A stretch of DNA of 24,547 nucleotides from a virus (IMGVR_UViG_3300043773_000405:1-24547), one strand, 5' to 3'. Shown: positions 1-6,714, numbered from the stretch's first letter. The notes: generated from the sequence alone by a model not told the origin. Numbers and translations are program-made.

Positions 1-232
1 TGTGGATACTATCCATTGCCCATTTGGTACAGGGATGATTACGAAACGCACCCTTTTCAGTTCTGTAGGGAGTGTTATCAGTCTTGTACAAAGGACCATA
101 GTTATGACCCCATTTTTCAGATGCCACAATGGAAAGCATTTGGCAGCATTCCAGAGGCATCTTGACAATGTGTTTATCGGGAAGACAGATAGCACTCTCA
201 GCAGGCCAAGGAGATGTGGCGAATATATTCAT
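1..232 (-). CDS. Conserved phage protein, N-terminal part (runs off window)
   Basis: The ATG at 232-230 overlaps the TGA of the preceding gene (ATGA overlap), and an open frame of 77 codons continues to the window edge. The visible protein begins MNIFATSPWPAESAICLPD and contains DKHIVKMPLECCQML followed by an aromatic/basic stretch (KWGHNYGPLY). I recognise this start, with its DKH-VKM-LE-CQ core, as a pattern that recurs in tailed-phage hypothetical proteins, but I cannot name a function with confidence. It is translationally coupled to the HExxH gene and lies in the gp45 cluster. In T4-like phages the clamp-loader genes gp44 and gp62 usually follow gp45; this protein has no visible Walker motif in the part seen and is not obviously either of them. 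Confidence 0.75.
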   Translation of the reverse strand, partial: MNIFATSPWPAESAICLPDKHIVKMPLECCQMLSIVASEKWGHNYGPLYKTDNTPYRTEKGAFRNHPCTKWAMDSIH

Positions 233-657
233 CAGAAACAATACTTTTGAAGTACATATTTAACCTTTTCTGGTTTATCTTCCATCCAATATGCTTCGTG
301 TTCTATGAGATAGGAAGCAGTAGATGATTTTACAGAATTGCGAACATCTTGAAGTTTGTTGGGTGGAAGAAACATATCATTTAAAGATATTCCAAAAGGT
401 CTGTACCCATTACACAAATGACCAACATGAGTAGCTTCGTGATAAACGGTTTCATTTACATAATGTTTAACATCAAACCCACTGATTTTGATGTTCTTTG
501 TACAGATGACAAACTTATTTCCAAAATCTGCATATCCAAAAATATTTTTATTACTCCTACAATACCCAACATTTTCACGAACAGAATATTTTGCTCTATA
601 AATTTGATTGAGAATGTCTTTTGCTTGAGGAGTAAGGTAAAGAAGAAATTCCATCAT
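232..657 (-). CDS. Small HExxH protein, putative metallopeptidase-like
   Basis: A 141-residue protein whose ATG overlaps the stop of gp45 (ATGATGG). Its central segment VYHEATHVGHLCNG has the HExxH zinc-binding motif (H-E-A-T-H at about residues 73-77). A later acidic/His segment (IEHEAYWMED) could supply a third metal ligand, as in zincin folds. There is no signal peptide or membrane segment. The protein is close to a bare catalytic-domain size. What it would cleave is unknown; a non-proteolytic metal protein is equally possible. It is coupled on both sides, to gp45 upstream and to the partial gene downstream, which suggests expression with the replication genes. Confidence 0.75.
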   Translation of the reverse strand: MMEFLLYLTPQAKDILNQIYRAKYSVRENVGYCRSNKNIFGYADFGNKFVICTKNIKISGFDVKHYVNETVYHEATHVGHLCNGYRPFGISLNDMFLPPNKLQDVRNSVKSSTASYLIEHEAYWMEDKPEKVKYVLQKYCF

Positions 658-1319
658 CCAAAGGTTGAATCGGGTTCCAGAGCAATATAATACTTCAGAT
701 TGTACTTGGTATTACTGAATTGTGACAAAAGTTTTTCTGATACAACAACATCATAAGCACCAGGAATAATCTTAATATTTTCTACTTTAAAGTTGAAGGT
801 AAAGTCTTTATCGGTATCACCAACCACGATGGAATATTCGTTGGAAGTATCATTCTTCTTATCACGAACAACAAGACGAATCACACCTGCCTCACCAACT
901 GCAGATAGGTCAGGAAGTTGATAGACCGCTGCTGCCTTGACCAATTTCTCTAGAGAAGCACTCTCAAGTTGGAAACAAACATCTTTAGAAGGAAGTTGAA
1001 TCTCTTTATCAGGAGGAGAAATAATTACATTCGGGTCAGCATAGAAATACTTTACCCGCCGCTTACCTTCACGAATGGTGATGTAAGAATCTTCAGTAAA
1101 GTCCAGATCAGGGTCTTGATGAAGACTTAAACCATTCAGGAACTGATTGAGGTCATAAACTGCAAAGTCACGAGGAAACTCTTCAGTAATATCTGCTTCA
1201 GCAAGAATATTTTTAGCAACAGAAATAGTGCGAAGACGAGTCCCTTGCTTTACCAGAATCGAATTATTAATTCCAGCGAAGTTCTTGAGAATAGTCAGAG
1301 AGTTATCAGAGAGTTTCAT
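654..1319 (-). CDS. 45: Sliding clamp, DNA polymerase accessory protein gp45
   Basis: A 221-residue protein (T4 gp45 is 228) beginning MKLSDNSLTILKNFAGIN, aligning with the T4 start MKLSKDTTALLKNFATIN. It keeps the YDLNQFLNGLSL segment (T4 YDLNGFLGILSL), the TFNFKVENIKI segment and the terminal YIALEPDS (T4 YVVALEADS). The trimeric ring tethers DNA polymerase to the template. In T4 it also acts as the mobile activator of late transcription with gp55 and gp33. The frame opens earlier, with a TTG at 1346 and an ATG at 1340, but the T4 alignment favours the ATG at 1319. No clear Shine-Dalgarno is seen at any of the three. The start region nearly abuts the DUF3310-like stop at 1343. Confidence 0.95.
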   Translation of the reverse strand: MKLSDNSLTILKNFAGINNSILVKQGTRLRTISVAKNILAEADITEEFPRDFAVYDLNQFLNGLSLHQDPDLDFTEDSYITIREGKRRVKYFYADPNVIISPPDKEIQLPSKDVCFQLESASLEKLVKAAAVYQLPDLSAVGEAGVIRLVVRDKKNDTSNEYSIVVGDTDKDFTFNFKVENIKIIPGAYDVVVSEKLLSQFSNTKYNLKYYIALEPDSTFG

Positions 1320-1342
1320 AGTTTTGTTTTGGAGTTTCATAA

Positions 1343-1705
1343 TCAACGGAATTCAGTAAGACCATTATCTTTACGGGTATAGTGCCCGTCGAAATGGAGG
1401 AGAAGCATAGCATAATGAATGACTTTGAGGAGGTCACGCTTATTGCGTCCATCTTTATCACCATAGCGGCTACCATACTTGAGAATATTTGCCTGACAGA
1501 AAGGCACTGCCAAGTCTTTTGCTGCCATCAAATCAATCGTTTGAATATCATTTTGATTGTGACCACAATAGTGACTGCCATAAGTGCTGGTCACATAATC
1601 TTCAATATCTTTAAAAATTTTATCTTCGTTGTATTTCCAGAGATGATTTGTGTTTTCAGTCATAGTAATAGTAAAGGTTGAATCACTCATAAAGGGAAGG
1701 CACAT
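1343..1705 (-). CDS. DUF3310-like protein (T7 gp1.7 nucleotide-kinase family relative)
   Basis: The core SHYCGHNQNDIQTIDLMAA, CQANILKYGSRYGDKDGRNK and DLLKVIHYAMLLLHF follows the DUF3310 pattern (HY...IEVID...F..GN.IKYL.R.G.KD...DL.K...YL), common in phages. As I recall, the family includes T7 gp1.7, a dGMP/dTMP kinase; activity here is only a guess. I chose the ATG at 1705 (120 residues) because GGGGAAGG lies 5 bases upstream. The frame opens with a TTG at 1720, and an ATG at 1690 is also possible but has no ribosome site. The chosen start codon sits in the loop of a hairpin (1694-1717), so translation may be structure-controlled. The gene lies between the CobS-like gene and gp45. Confidence 0.75.
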   Translation of the reverse strand: MCLPFMSDSTFTITMTENTNHLWKYNEDKIFKDIEDYVTSTYGSHYCGHNQNDIQTIDLMAAKDLAVPFCQANILKYGSRYGDKDGRNKRDLLKVIHYAMLLLHFDGHYTRKDNGLTEFR

Positions 1706-1717
1706 TTTTACCTTCCC
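1694..1717 (-). terminator. Hairpin after CobS-like gene, covering the next start codon
   Basis: On the minus strand GGGAAGG and CCTTCCC form a perfect 7-bp stem around a 10-base loop, followed by only TTTATG. It lies just past the CobS-like stop at 1726, so it could be a weak terminator. The Shine-Dalgarno-like GGGAAGG is one arm and an ATG (1705-1703) is in the loop, so a translational switch is the alternative. Confidence 0.5.
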
Positions 1718-1725
1718 CAATTATA

Positions 1726-2838
1726 TCAGAAAGGGGCGGGTTGGTCAACTTCCTCAGTAGGAAGTTTGAAGTCAACATCAATCTTGTCATAAAGTTCCAA
1801 AAACGATTGTTTGGTCTCATCATCAAAACGATTGACACATACTTGGATTGCTTTTGCCTTATCGTTAAAGATGCTATAAGCACGGACGATATGAACCAAG
1901 CGACGAGTGCTAATGATTTCCTCAATACCACCATCATAGAAGGTTTTACGGATCACGTCCGCCCAATCAACCAGACGCTTACAGAAGTCGCGGTCTTCCA
2001 CACCAAGGTCCAGAGCGATGCCCTCAAGGATCTTCTGCTCCACAGAGGGGGCAGGATAAAACTGCTCAAAGGTCACAGGAAAACGCTCAAGGAATGCTTC
2101 ATTGAGCACATTGGTGCCGATGAAGCGACCATCATCAGAACCCTTACCCTTGGTGTTAGCGGTGGCAACCACATTGAAACCAGCAGCAGGTTTCACAAAA
2201 CGACCGATCTTTTTCAGGAAAACACCCTTACCTTCAAGCACAGACTGGAGACACAGAATCTTGTTAGAAGCAAGGTCAATCTCATCCAGAAGCAGAATCG
2301 CCCCCCGCTCCAGTGCTTCAATCACGGGACCATTGTGCCAAGCAGTTTCACCATTCACAAGACGGAAACCACCAATCAGGTCATCCTCGTCGGTTTCAAT
2401 CGTGATGTTAACACGAATCAGTTCACGCTTTAGTTGAGCACAAGCTTGCTCCACGCCGAAAGTTTTACCGTTACCAGAAAGACCCGTAATAAATGTAGGA
2501 TAAAAGATACGGGACTGAATAATTTTTTTAATATCGTTAAAGTTACCAAACTTGACGAAGGTATCATCTTTATCAGGAATAAGGTTTTGTTCAGCAGAAG
2601 GAATAACAGCGGGAGAACTAAAAGAACGCTCAATCTCTTCAACACGCTCCTGAGTAACTTCCAGGTTCCAACGACCACGAGCAGTTTTGTAGTTCTCCAG
2701 GCGACGAGTAACAGTTTGATAGTTCAAACCACGAGAAGCACAAAAACCTTTGAGGTCACCAGAAGTAATTTCAGAACCATAAAGTTCTTTGATACTATCA
2801 AAAAGGGCTTCGTCGTTCACAGAGGATTTGCGAGGCAT
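1726..2838 (-). CDS. cobS: CobS/MoxR-like AAA+ ATPase
   Basis: A 370-residue AAA+ ATPase. Residues 1-60 form a helical, basic region with a helix-turn-helix look (LKGFCASRGLNYQTVTRRLE). The ATPase core has Walker A GLSGNGKT (119-126), the GGFRLVNGETAWHNGP segment, Walker B ILLLDEID (181-188), sensor-1 ATANT (225-229) and an ERF arginine region (251-253). This is the MoxR/CobS branch, whose members act as hexameric motors paired with a VWA-domain partner; the CobT-like gene just upstream provides that partner. Cyanophage copies are usually annotated as cobS (the cobaltochelatase subunit), but no CobN-like subunit is visible, so a general remodelling role is equally plausible. It has its own promoter-like box (2872-2877). 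Confidence 0.9.
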   Translation of the reverse strand: MPRKSSVNDEALFDSIKELYGSEITSGDLKGFCASRGLNYQTVTRRLENYKTARGRWNLEVTQERVEEIERSFSSPAVIPSAEQNLIPDKDDTFVKFGNFNDIKKIIQSRIFYPTFITGLSGNGKTFGVEQACAQLKRELIRVNITIETDEDDLIGGFRLVNGETAWHNGPVIEALERGAILLLDEIDLASNKILCLQSVLEGKGVFLKKIGRFVKPAAGFNVVATANTKGKGSDDGRFIGTNVLNEAFLERFPVTFEQFYPAPSVEQKILEGIALDLGVEDRDFCKRLVDWADVIRKTFYDGGIEEIISTRRLVHIVRAYSIFNDKAKAIQVCVNRFDDETKQSFLELYDKIDVDFKLPTEEVDQPAPF

Positions 2839-2871
2839 AATGTAGTTAGGTGGTTTTGTTTAACTAAAGTA

Positions 2872-2877
2872 ATTATA
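2872..2877 (-). promoter_or_regulatory. Candidate sigma70-type -10 box for CobS-like gene
   Basis: The minus strand reads TGTATAATTA, with a perfect TATAAT 34 bases before the CobS-like ATG. It begins a few bases after the T-tract of the terminator at 2882-2906. A poor TTTAAC lies 16 bases further upstream, inside the terminator loop. A host-type early promoter is likely, but the -35 is weak. Confidence 0.45.
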
Positions 2878-2881
2878 CAAG

Positions 2882-2906
2882 AAAAAGGGGGCAGTTAAAT
2901 GCCCCC
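2882..2906 (-). terminator. Rho-independent terminator
   Basis: Minus strand: GGGGGC, 8-base loop, GCCCCC, then TTTTTC. It lies 22 bases after the stop of the short acidic peptide gene and separates it from the CobS-like gene. Confidence 0.85.
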
Positions 2907-2927
2907 CTGTGACAGTTTGGAAAGTGG

Positions 2928-3095
2928 TTACTTAATTCCCTTTTTTGCCGATGCCTTTACAGGTGTTGGTCTTTCAAAGGGTGTTCCTTCCTGAACCAAT
3001 CCATCACCATCACGATCTCTTGCATTTGGATTAAATCCAGATTCTGGTTCTGGAGATGGTGCTGGTTCTTGAAATAAGTCTGTAAATCTGCTCAT
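2928..3095 (-). CDS. Short peptide with EF-hand-like DRDGDGLVQEGTPFERP motif
   Basis: A 55-residue protein starting MSRFTDLFQEPAPSPEPE and ending in a basic tail (KASAKKGIK). The middle, NPNARDRDGDGLVQEGTPFERP-like segment, carries D-x-D-x-D-G, the core of an EF-hand/dockerin-type calcium loop. I recall the RDxDGDGLVQEGTPFERP phrase from other marine T4-like phage proteins, so it is probably a shared short module. I chose the ATG at 3095, not the upstream TTG at 3128, because a GATAAATA late box (3119-3126) and GGAAGAG lie between them. A strong terminator follows, so this is a single-gene late unit. Function is unknown; its late expression suggests a virion or assembly role. Confidence 0.65.
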   Translation of the reverse strand: MSRFTDLFQEPAPSPEPESGFNPNARDRDGDGLVQEGTPFERPTPVKASAKKGIK

Positions 3096-3118
3096 TGTTG
3101 AAATGAAACTCTTCCAAA

Positions 3119-3126
3119 TATTTATC
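3119..3126 (-). promoter_or_regulatory. T4-type late promoter box GATAAATA
   Basis: Minus strand GATAAATA, one base from the T4 late consensus TATAAATA, 23 bases before the ATG of the 55-residue gene. It overlaps the stop codon of the CobT-like gene. Confidence 0.6.
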
Positions 3127-5275
3127 AAGCAACAAGTTCCATAAACTCTCCGAGAATCTTTTTGTTCATTTTTTTGGATTTTAGACTCTTGACAAAAGCA
3201 GACTTGATTTGAGTCTTGGTTGCATCTTCAGCAACTTCAAACTCTGTGTCTTGAGAAAGGGCAGTGGCAGAAAGACCAAAATAAGAATGATAACCAGACT
3301 TTTTCAAGGTAAATGCCTTTTCTTTTTTCCAAGCACTCATCGCTTTTTCAAGGTCTGGACCATAATAACCACAATATCGACGAATAAAGTTACCAGCATC
3401 ACGACTTTCCAGAACACGAATACCAATGAAGTTAATGTCAGCAAACTTCTCACGCAGATTGCGAAGAAAAACATCAGTCATTTGATGCCATTCGCAGTCT
3501 AGAGAATAAGTGCTCCCAGTTTTACGGTCACGCAAGAATGAACCAAAACCAATACCAGCGGTTCCCATAAAAGGACCATCTTCCCATTGACGCTTCACTT
3601 CACGGTGATACTTAATACCACACGCTTCACCATCAGTCAGAATCACACACTGAACTTTCTGAAGTTTATTCTCCTTCTGGAACTTGGGTAGAATCTGATG
3701 AAGAGAAATCATTGCCTCATTCAAAGGAGTTCCTGAGAGAGAAAGACCCAAAGGAATCTGATAAGAAGTGTAGCAGTTACGCCCAAACGAATAAGCAAGG
3801 CGGAAGATGTTCTTCATCTGCTCCTCCAGATTCTTACCATTCACTTGACTGGTCAGCAGGTTCATCATTGAAAACCATTCACCAACTTGAATCAAACCAT
3901 CTTTCTTCTGATAAGCAAGTTCACGCATATTTGCCTTACCATTTTCGTCATAAGAAACCAAAGGATAGTCAGTCGTGAAAGCATAAACCTCAAACGGGAT
4001 CGCAACTTTCTTACAGAACCAAACAAGGTTGAAGAGTTGCTTAACCGTATCCAGCATCACATCACACATTGAACCAGACCAGTCCAGAACAAACACTAGA
4101 CCGTGATTCTTGCCGTTAGCGAGTGTCGTGACCTTCTTGAACAGGTCTTCGTTGTATTTGTAAGTGTGAAGTTTGGAGCAGTCCAGAACACCAGTGCGGG
4201 CAGTCGTAGCACGGGCATAGGAGTCTGCTGCCTTACGACACTCAAACTCTTTAACCAAATAGTTGACTTCTTTCTGAGCAGAACGCTTGAACTCTACAAA
4301 CTGTCGATCAACTTCACCAAAAATATCTTCGTGCTTATATTCACGATCTACAATAAAAGTATCCCAGGTATTTTTACAATTAGAATGAATCTGAGCATTC
4401 GGGACAATTACTTTTTTCAAATCAAGTTTAGGCAGTTCTAGATAAACATTTTCGGGACCACTATTATTGACGAGTTCTTTGAGTGCCTCTTCCAAGGAAT
4501 CCATCGTCTTCACTTCTGGTTCTTCATTCTTCTCGCCACCCCGTTCTTGAGTGGTTTCACCCATTTCTGGGGTGGTTTCACTAGAAGCAGAACCTTCAGA
4601 ATCATTAGACTCAGGTTGGTCGTTCTCACCTTCTTGTTGGTCACTAAAATCAGAAGCAGGTTGATTGTCAGCACCACTCTGCTGAGACTCAAGATTATCC
4701 AGAGAAATCTTGGTTTCTTCCTGTTGCTTGTGCTTACAATACTTATAGAGTTCTTCTGCAGCAATCAGAACATCAGCAAAGGTTTCTGTATCGGCAATCA
4801 GATTGATGATTTCAGTCTCTTCACCGCGCTCAATAGGAATATCAATATAGTTTCCAATTTTGAACCACAGGTTCGCACGGTCGGCAAGATTATAAGTTTC
4901 CAGTTTATCATCACCAATCTGGAAGAAATCATCATCGGCAAGTTCCCGATAACCAGCATAGAAGGTCTTAGCGAGACCAGCATAACGACGCTTCATCAGT
5001 TTCTCAATACGGGCATCTTCCACCACATTCACAAACTGCGGGGGAACTTTTACCTTCTCCAACCAATCTTCATCAGGCGTATAGAGAGCGTGTCCGACCT
5101 CATGCCCCACCAGAAGGTCATACACAGTGTTACTTGCCTTCTCCCACATAGGCAGAGTCAGCACACGGGTATGAACATTAAAGCAGGCAGTCTCCACCTT
5201 CTTGTGCTCAACCACAAGGTCTTCGGTGGCAAGAAGTTTAGCAAGTTGGGACTTGATTTCGTGGCGGACGGTCAT
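3125..5275 (-). CDS. cobT: CobT-like VWA protein with N-terminal HExxH zincin-like domain
   Basis: A 716-residue protein. The N-terminal part has LLVGHEVGHALYTPDEDW (HExxH at 58-62) and NVVEDARIEKLMKRR (E86 as a possible third zinc ligand), which also resembles the EQARVEA segment of CobT. Residues 190-260 are a strongly acidic, Q/S/E-rich linker typical of CobT-type proteins. The C-terminal VWA domain has the MIDAS motif DWSGS (398-402), a GTPLNE threonine motif (515-520) and ILTDGE (545-550). VWA proteins of this type couple a MoxR/CobS AAA+ motor to a target. The CobS-like ATPase is encoded two genes downstream, with a short late gene between. Whether the zincin part cleaves anything is inference. 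The gene is long and cleanly open, and is flanked by terminators. Confidence 0.9.
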   Translation of the reverse strand: MTVRHEIKSQLAKLLATEDLVVEHKKVETACFNVHTRVLTLPMWEKASNTVYDLLVGHEVGHALYTPDEDWLEKVKVPPQFVNVVEDARIEKLMKRRYAGLAKTFYAGYRELADDDFFQIGDDKLETYNLADRANLWFKIGNYIDIPIERGEETEIINLIADTETFADVLIAAEELYKYCKHKQQEETKISLDNLESQQSGADNQPASDFSDQQEGENDQPESNDSEGSASSETTPEMGETTQERGGEKNEEPEVKTMDSLEEALKELVNNSGPENVYLELPKLDLKKVIVPNAQIHSNCKNTWDTFIVDREYKHEDIFGEVDRQFVEFKRSAQKEVNYLVKEFECRKAADSYARATTARTGVLDCSKLHTYKYNEDLFKKVTTLANGKNHGLVFVLDWSGSMCDVMLDTVKQLFNLVWFCKKVAIPFEVYAFTTDYPLVSYDENGKANMRELAYQKKDGLIQVGEWFSMMNLLTSQVNGKNLEEQMKNIFRLAYSFGRNCYTSYQIPLGLSLSGTPLNEAMISLHQILPKFQKENKLQKVQCVILTDGEACGIKYHREVKRQWEDGPFMGTAGIGFGSFLRDRKTGSTYSLDCEWHQMTDVFLRNLREKFADINFIGIRVLESRDAGNFIRRYCGYYGPDLEKAMSAWKKEKAFTLKKSGYHSYFGLSATALSQDTEFEVAEDATKTQIKSAFVKSLKSKKMNKKILGEFMELVA

Positions 5276-5297
5276 AGGTTTGATTTCTTATGGAACC

Positions 5298-5303
5298 ATC
5301 ATA
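5298..5303 (-). promoter_or_regulatory. Candidate -10 box for CobT-like gene
   Basis: Minus strand TGTATGATGG, with TATGAT 22 bases before the CobT-like ATG, directly after the T-tract of the terminator at 5303-5330. The layout matches the CobS-like promoter. There is no good -35; the hairpin loop contains CTAACC. Confidence 0.35.
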
Positions 5304-5330
5304 CAAAAAAAGAGGGTGGTTAGACCCTCT
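5303..5330 (-). terminator. Rho-independent terminator
   Basis: Minus strand: AGAGGGT, loop CTAACC, ACCCTCT, then seven T. It lies 24 bases after the stop of the putative head protein gene. Confidence 0.85.
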
Positions 5331-5354
5331 TGTGTGCCAGTTTGAGAAGTGGAC

Positions 5355-5870
5355 TCAAACTCCTTTTACAGGCATTCCTGGTTTTGAAAGTATTTTATTA
5401 TTGAGTTCTATTGCGTTTCTTTTCTGCTTATTTGTTTTTGGACCCTTATCTACAAACTGCTCAAAATCATCAAGAGGGTCCTCAGCATTATACCCAAAGG
5501 TTGCGTGTTTTTCAACAATACTCTCTCTCCACTCTTCGCTCATATTTGCCATAATAGCGAGAGCTGCCTTATTAGTATCAGCATAACCTTCAGCAACTAG
5601 GTGCTCAAGAATGTAGTCGAAGAGGTCGGTTTCTTCCCTGACTCTACTCTTTCCGCCGTGCTTTGCAGCAACTGAACGCATTCTATCTGCTCTACCATAA
5701 TCTCTTTTTTCTTTAGCACGATTACCAGCATCACCTGCAGTTTCTCCAGAATCCATAGCATCATAAACTTGTTTATCAACTTTCTTATGTGGAAATTCTT
5801 TTTTTCCTTCATCAAGTTCACAAACCTGATTATAAGCTTCTTGAAGGGCACGAAGTTCTTGTGAGTTCAT
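5355..5870 (-). CDS. Putative packaged or internal head protein of marine T4-like phages
   Basis: A 171-residue charged protein. The N-terminus MNSQELRALQEAYNQVCELDE (about 21 residues) is a short amphipathic helix ending in L-D-E followed by G. That resembles the capsid-targeting peptide plus (L/I)-x-E cleavage site used by T4 internal proteins and gp21 protease. The middle is basic (NRAKEKRDYGRADRMR). Residues about 80-120 (DLFDYILEHLVAEGYADTN then IMANMSEEWRESIVE) are a helical module I recall from several marine T4-like phage proteins. A perfect TATAAATA lies 20 bases before the ATG and a terminator follows, so it is a single late gene. The head role is inference; a host-takeover or structural hypothetical is the alternative. 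Confidence 0.7.
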   Translation of the reverse strand: MNSQELRALQEAYNQVCELDEGKKEFPHKKVDKQVYDAMDSGETAGDAGNRAKEKRDYGRADRMRSVAAKHGGKSRVREETDLFDYILEHLVAEGYADTNKAALAIMANMSEEWRESIVEKHATFGYNAEDPLDDFEQFVDKGPKTNKQKRNAIELNNKILSKPGMPVKGV

Positions 5871-5884
5871 TTTACAACTACTTT

Positions 5885-6031
5885 TTAGTTATTTATAAAA
5901 TAAGAAGCGTCCCCGTGTTGGAGACGCTTCTTGAGTGCCTGGCGACGTGCCTTTGCTTGTCGGAGTGCTTGCGGTTTCAGTTTCCGCTTCTGCTCCTTCT
6001 TAGAATGGTGATAGCGGTTGGGGACTTGCAT
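5885..6031 (-). CDS. 48-residue highly basic protein
   Basis: The frame runs from the ATG at 6031-6029 to the TAA at 5887-5885. The ATG shares its A with the stop of the GIY-YIG gene (TAATG overlap). The product begins MQVPNRYHHSKKEQKRKLKP and is dominated by Lys/Arg/Gln helices (QALRQAKARRQALKKRL), suggesting nucleic-acid binding. The stop-codon end overlaps both a 10-bp hairpin and the late promoter of the next gene. It fills the only otherwise empty stretch in this region, and its codon use resembles the neighbouring conserved genes more than the AT-rich endonuclease. Function is unknown. Confidence 0.5.
   Translation of the reverse strand: MQVPNRYHHSKKEQKRKLKPQALRQAKARRQALKKRLQHGDASYFINN
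5890..5897 (-). promoter_or_regulatory. T4-type late promoter TATAAATA
   Basis: A perfect TATAAATA on the minus strand, 19 bases before the ATG of the putative head protein and inside the 3' end of the 48-residue frame. Confidence 0.8.
5902..5932 (-). terminator. Strong 10-bp hairpin, probable terminator inside the small basic gene
   Basis: AAGAAGCGTC and GACGCTTCTT are perfect inverted repeats around an 11-base loop. On the minus strand the hairpin is followed by TTATTTTAT, a broken U-tract, then the TATAAATA box. A terminator for upstream transcripts that ends just before the late start is the simplest reading. The hairpin also codes for the C-terminal end of the 48-residue protein. Confidence 0.55.
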
Positions 6032-6687
6032 TACTCTTGTGATTGTGAGGACAGATTACTATCTGTATTTACGGAAGTCAAGGAGTCCAGTTGAGAAAGT
6101 GTCCTATTCTTATATCTGTTTAGTGCTGACTGTCTCATTTTTTCTTTTGCTTCTGGTGAGTGGGTTTTACCTTTCATAGGATTATTCTCACTCATTTTTA
6201 AACTCATATTTTTTTTAAACTCATCACTTTGAGTTTTACCATACATTCCATTTTTTTCTCCAGAATTTTTTCTTCTGGGATCACCTTTCATTTTTTCAAT
6301 AGTTTCTTGGGAATGTTTTTTTCCCAACATAGGTGGCATCTTTTCTTTTAATTTTTCTATTGTTTCTGGGGAGTGTTTCCAACCAGAATTTATAGTCATC
6401 CCTCCACCACCAAGAGAAACATTTAATAAATTAGAATTTTCAGAAATATACTTTATTTCCAAATTTTCAATATAAGAAGCATCTTCACTTTGCTCTAAAA
6501 TAGATAATTCAAAATTTTCAATTCCATATTTTCTAATAGAGTTGTAAAATTTAGGACAATCATTTTTCTTCTTTTCAGTTTTATAAGCATACTGATGCTT
6601 TTTCCACCTTTCTTCTGGTTTAAGAGAAGTTATACCAATGTATTTTTGTCCCGTAATTTTATTTTCAATACAATATAAACTATACAC
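6031..6687 (-). CDS. Free-standing GIY-YIG homing endonuclease (Seg-like)
   Basis: A 218-residue protein starting from GTG. The GIY-YIG nuclease domain occupies about residues 1-95: SLYCIENKITGQKYIGIT at the front, an Arg in EERWKKH and a catalytic-type Glu in IENLEIKYI. Four NUMOD3-type DNA-binding repeats follow (HSPETIEKLKEKM, HSQETIEKMKG, QSDEFKKNMS, HSPEAKEKMRQSA), each after a GK/GW turn, as in I-TevI and T4 Seg proteins. It lies just downstream of gp46 and has its own TATAAATA 27 bases before the start. It is more AT-rich than its neighbours. It would cut a related phage's DNA to spread itself; its target site is unknown, although the adjacent gp46 gene is a usual choice. Confidence 0.92.
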   Translation of the reverse strand: MYSLYCIENKITGQKYIGITSLKPEERWKKHQYAYKTEKKKNDCPKFYNSIRKYGIENFELSILEQSEDASYIENLEIKYISENSNLLNVSLGGGGMTINSGWKHSPETIEKLKEKMPPMLGKKHSQETIEKMKGDPRRKNSGEKNGMYGKTQSDEFKKNMSLKMSENNPMKGKTHSPEAKEKMRQSALNRYKNRTLSQLDSLTSVNTDSNLSSQSQE

Positions 6688-6714
6688 TGAACTAAATGAG
6701 AACTGAACTATAAT

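Noticed and set aside
1741-2433. 230-codon open frame on the plus strand
   Set aside because: It is antisense to the CobS-like ATPase and is a shadow of its codon pattern.
1726-2838. CobS-like gene as proof of phage cobalamin synthesis
   Set aside because: Only the motor and VWA partner are present. Motifs are generic to MoxR/CobS ATPases, so a cobaltochelatase role is not shown.
4547-5323. 258-codon open frame on the plus strand
   Set aside because: It is fully antisense to the CobT-like gene, which has clear motifs. The product is unlike any protein I know, and no other plus-strand gene exists in the window.
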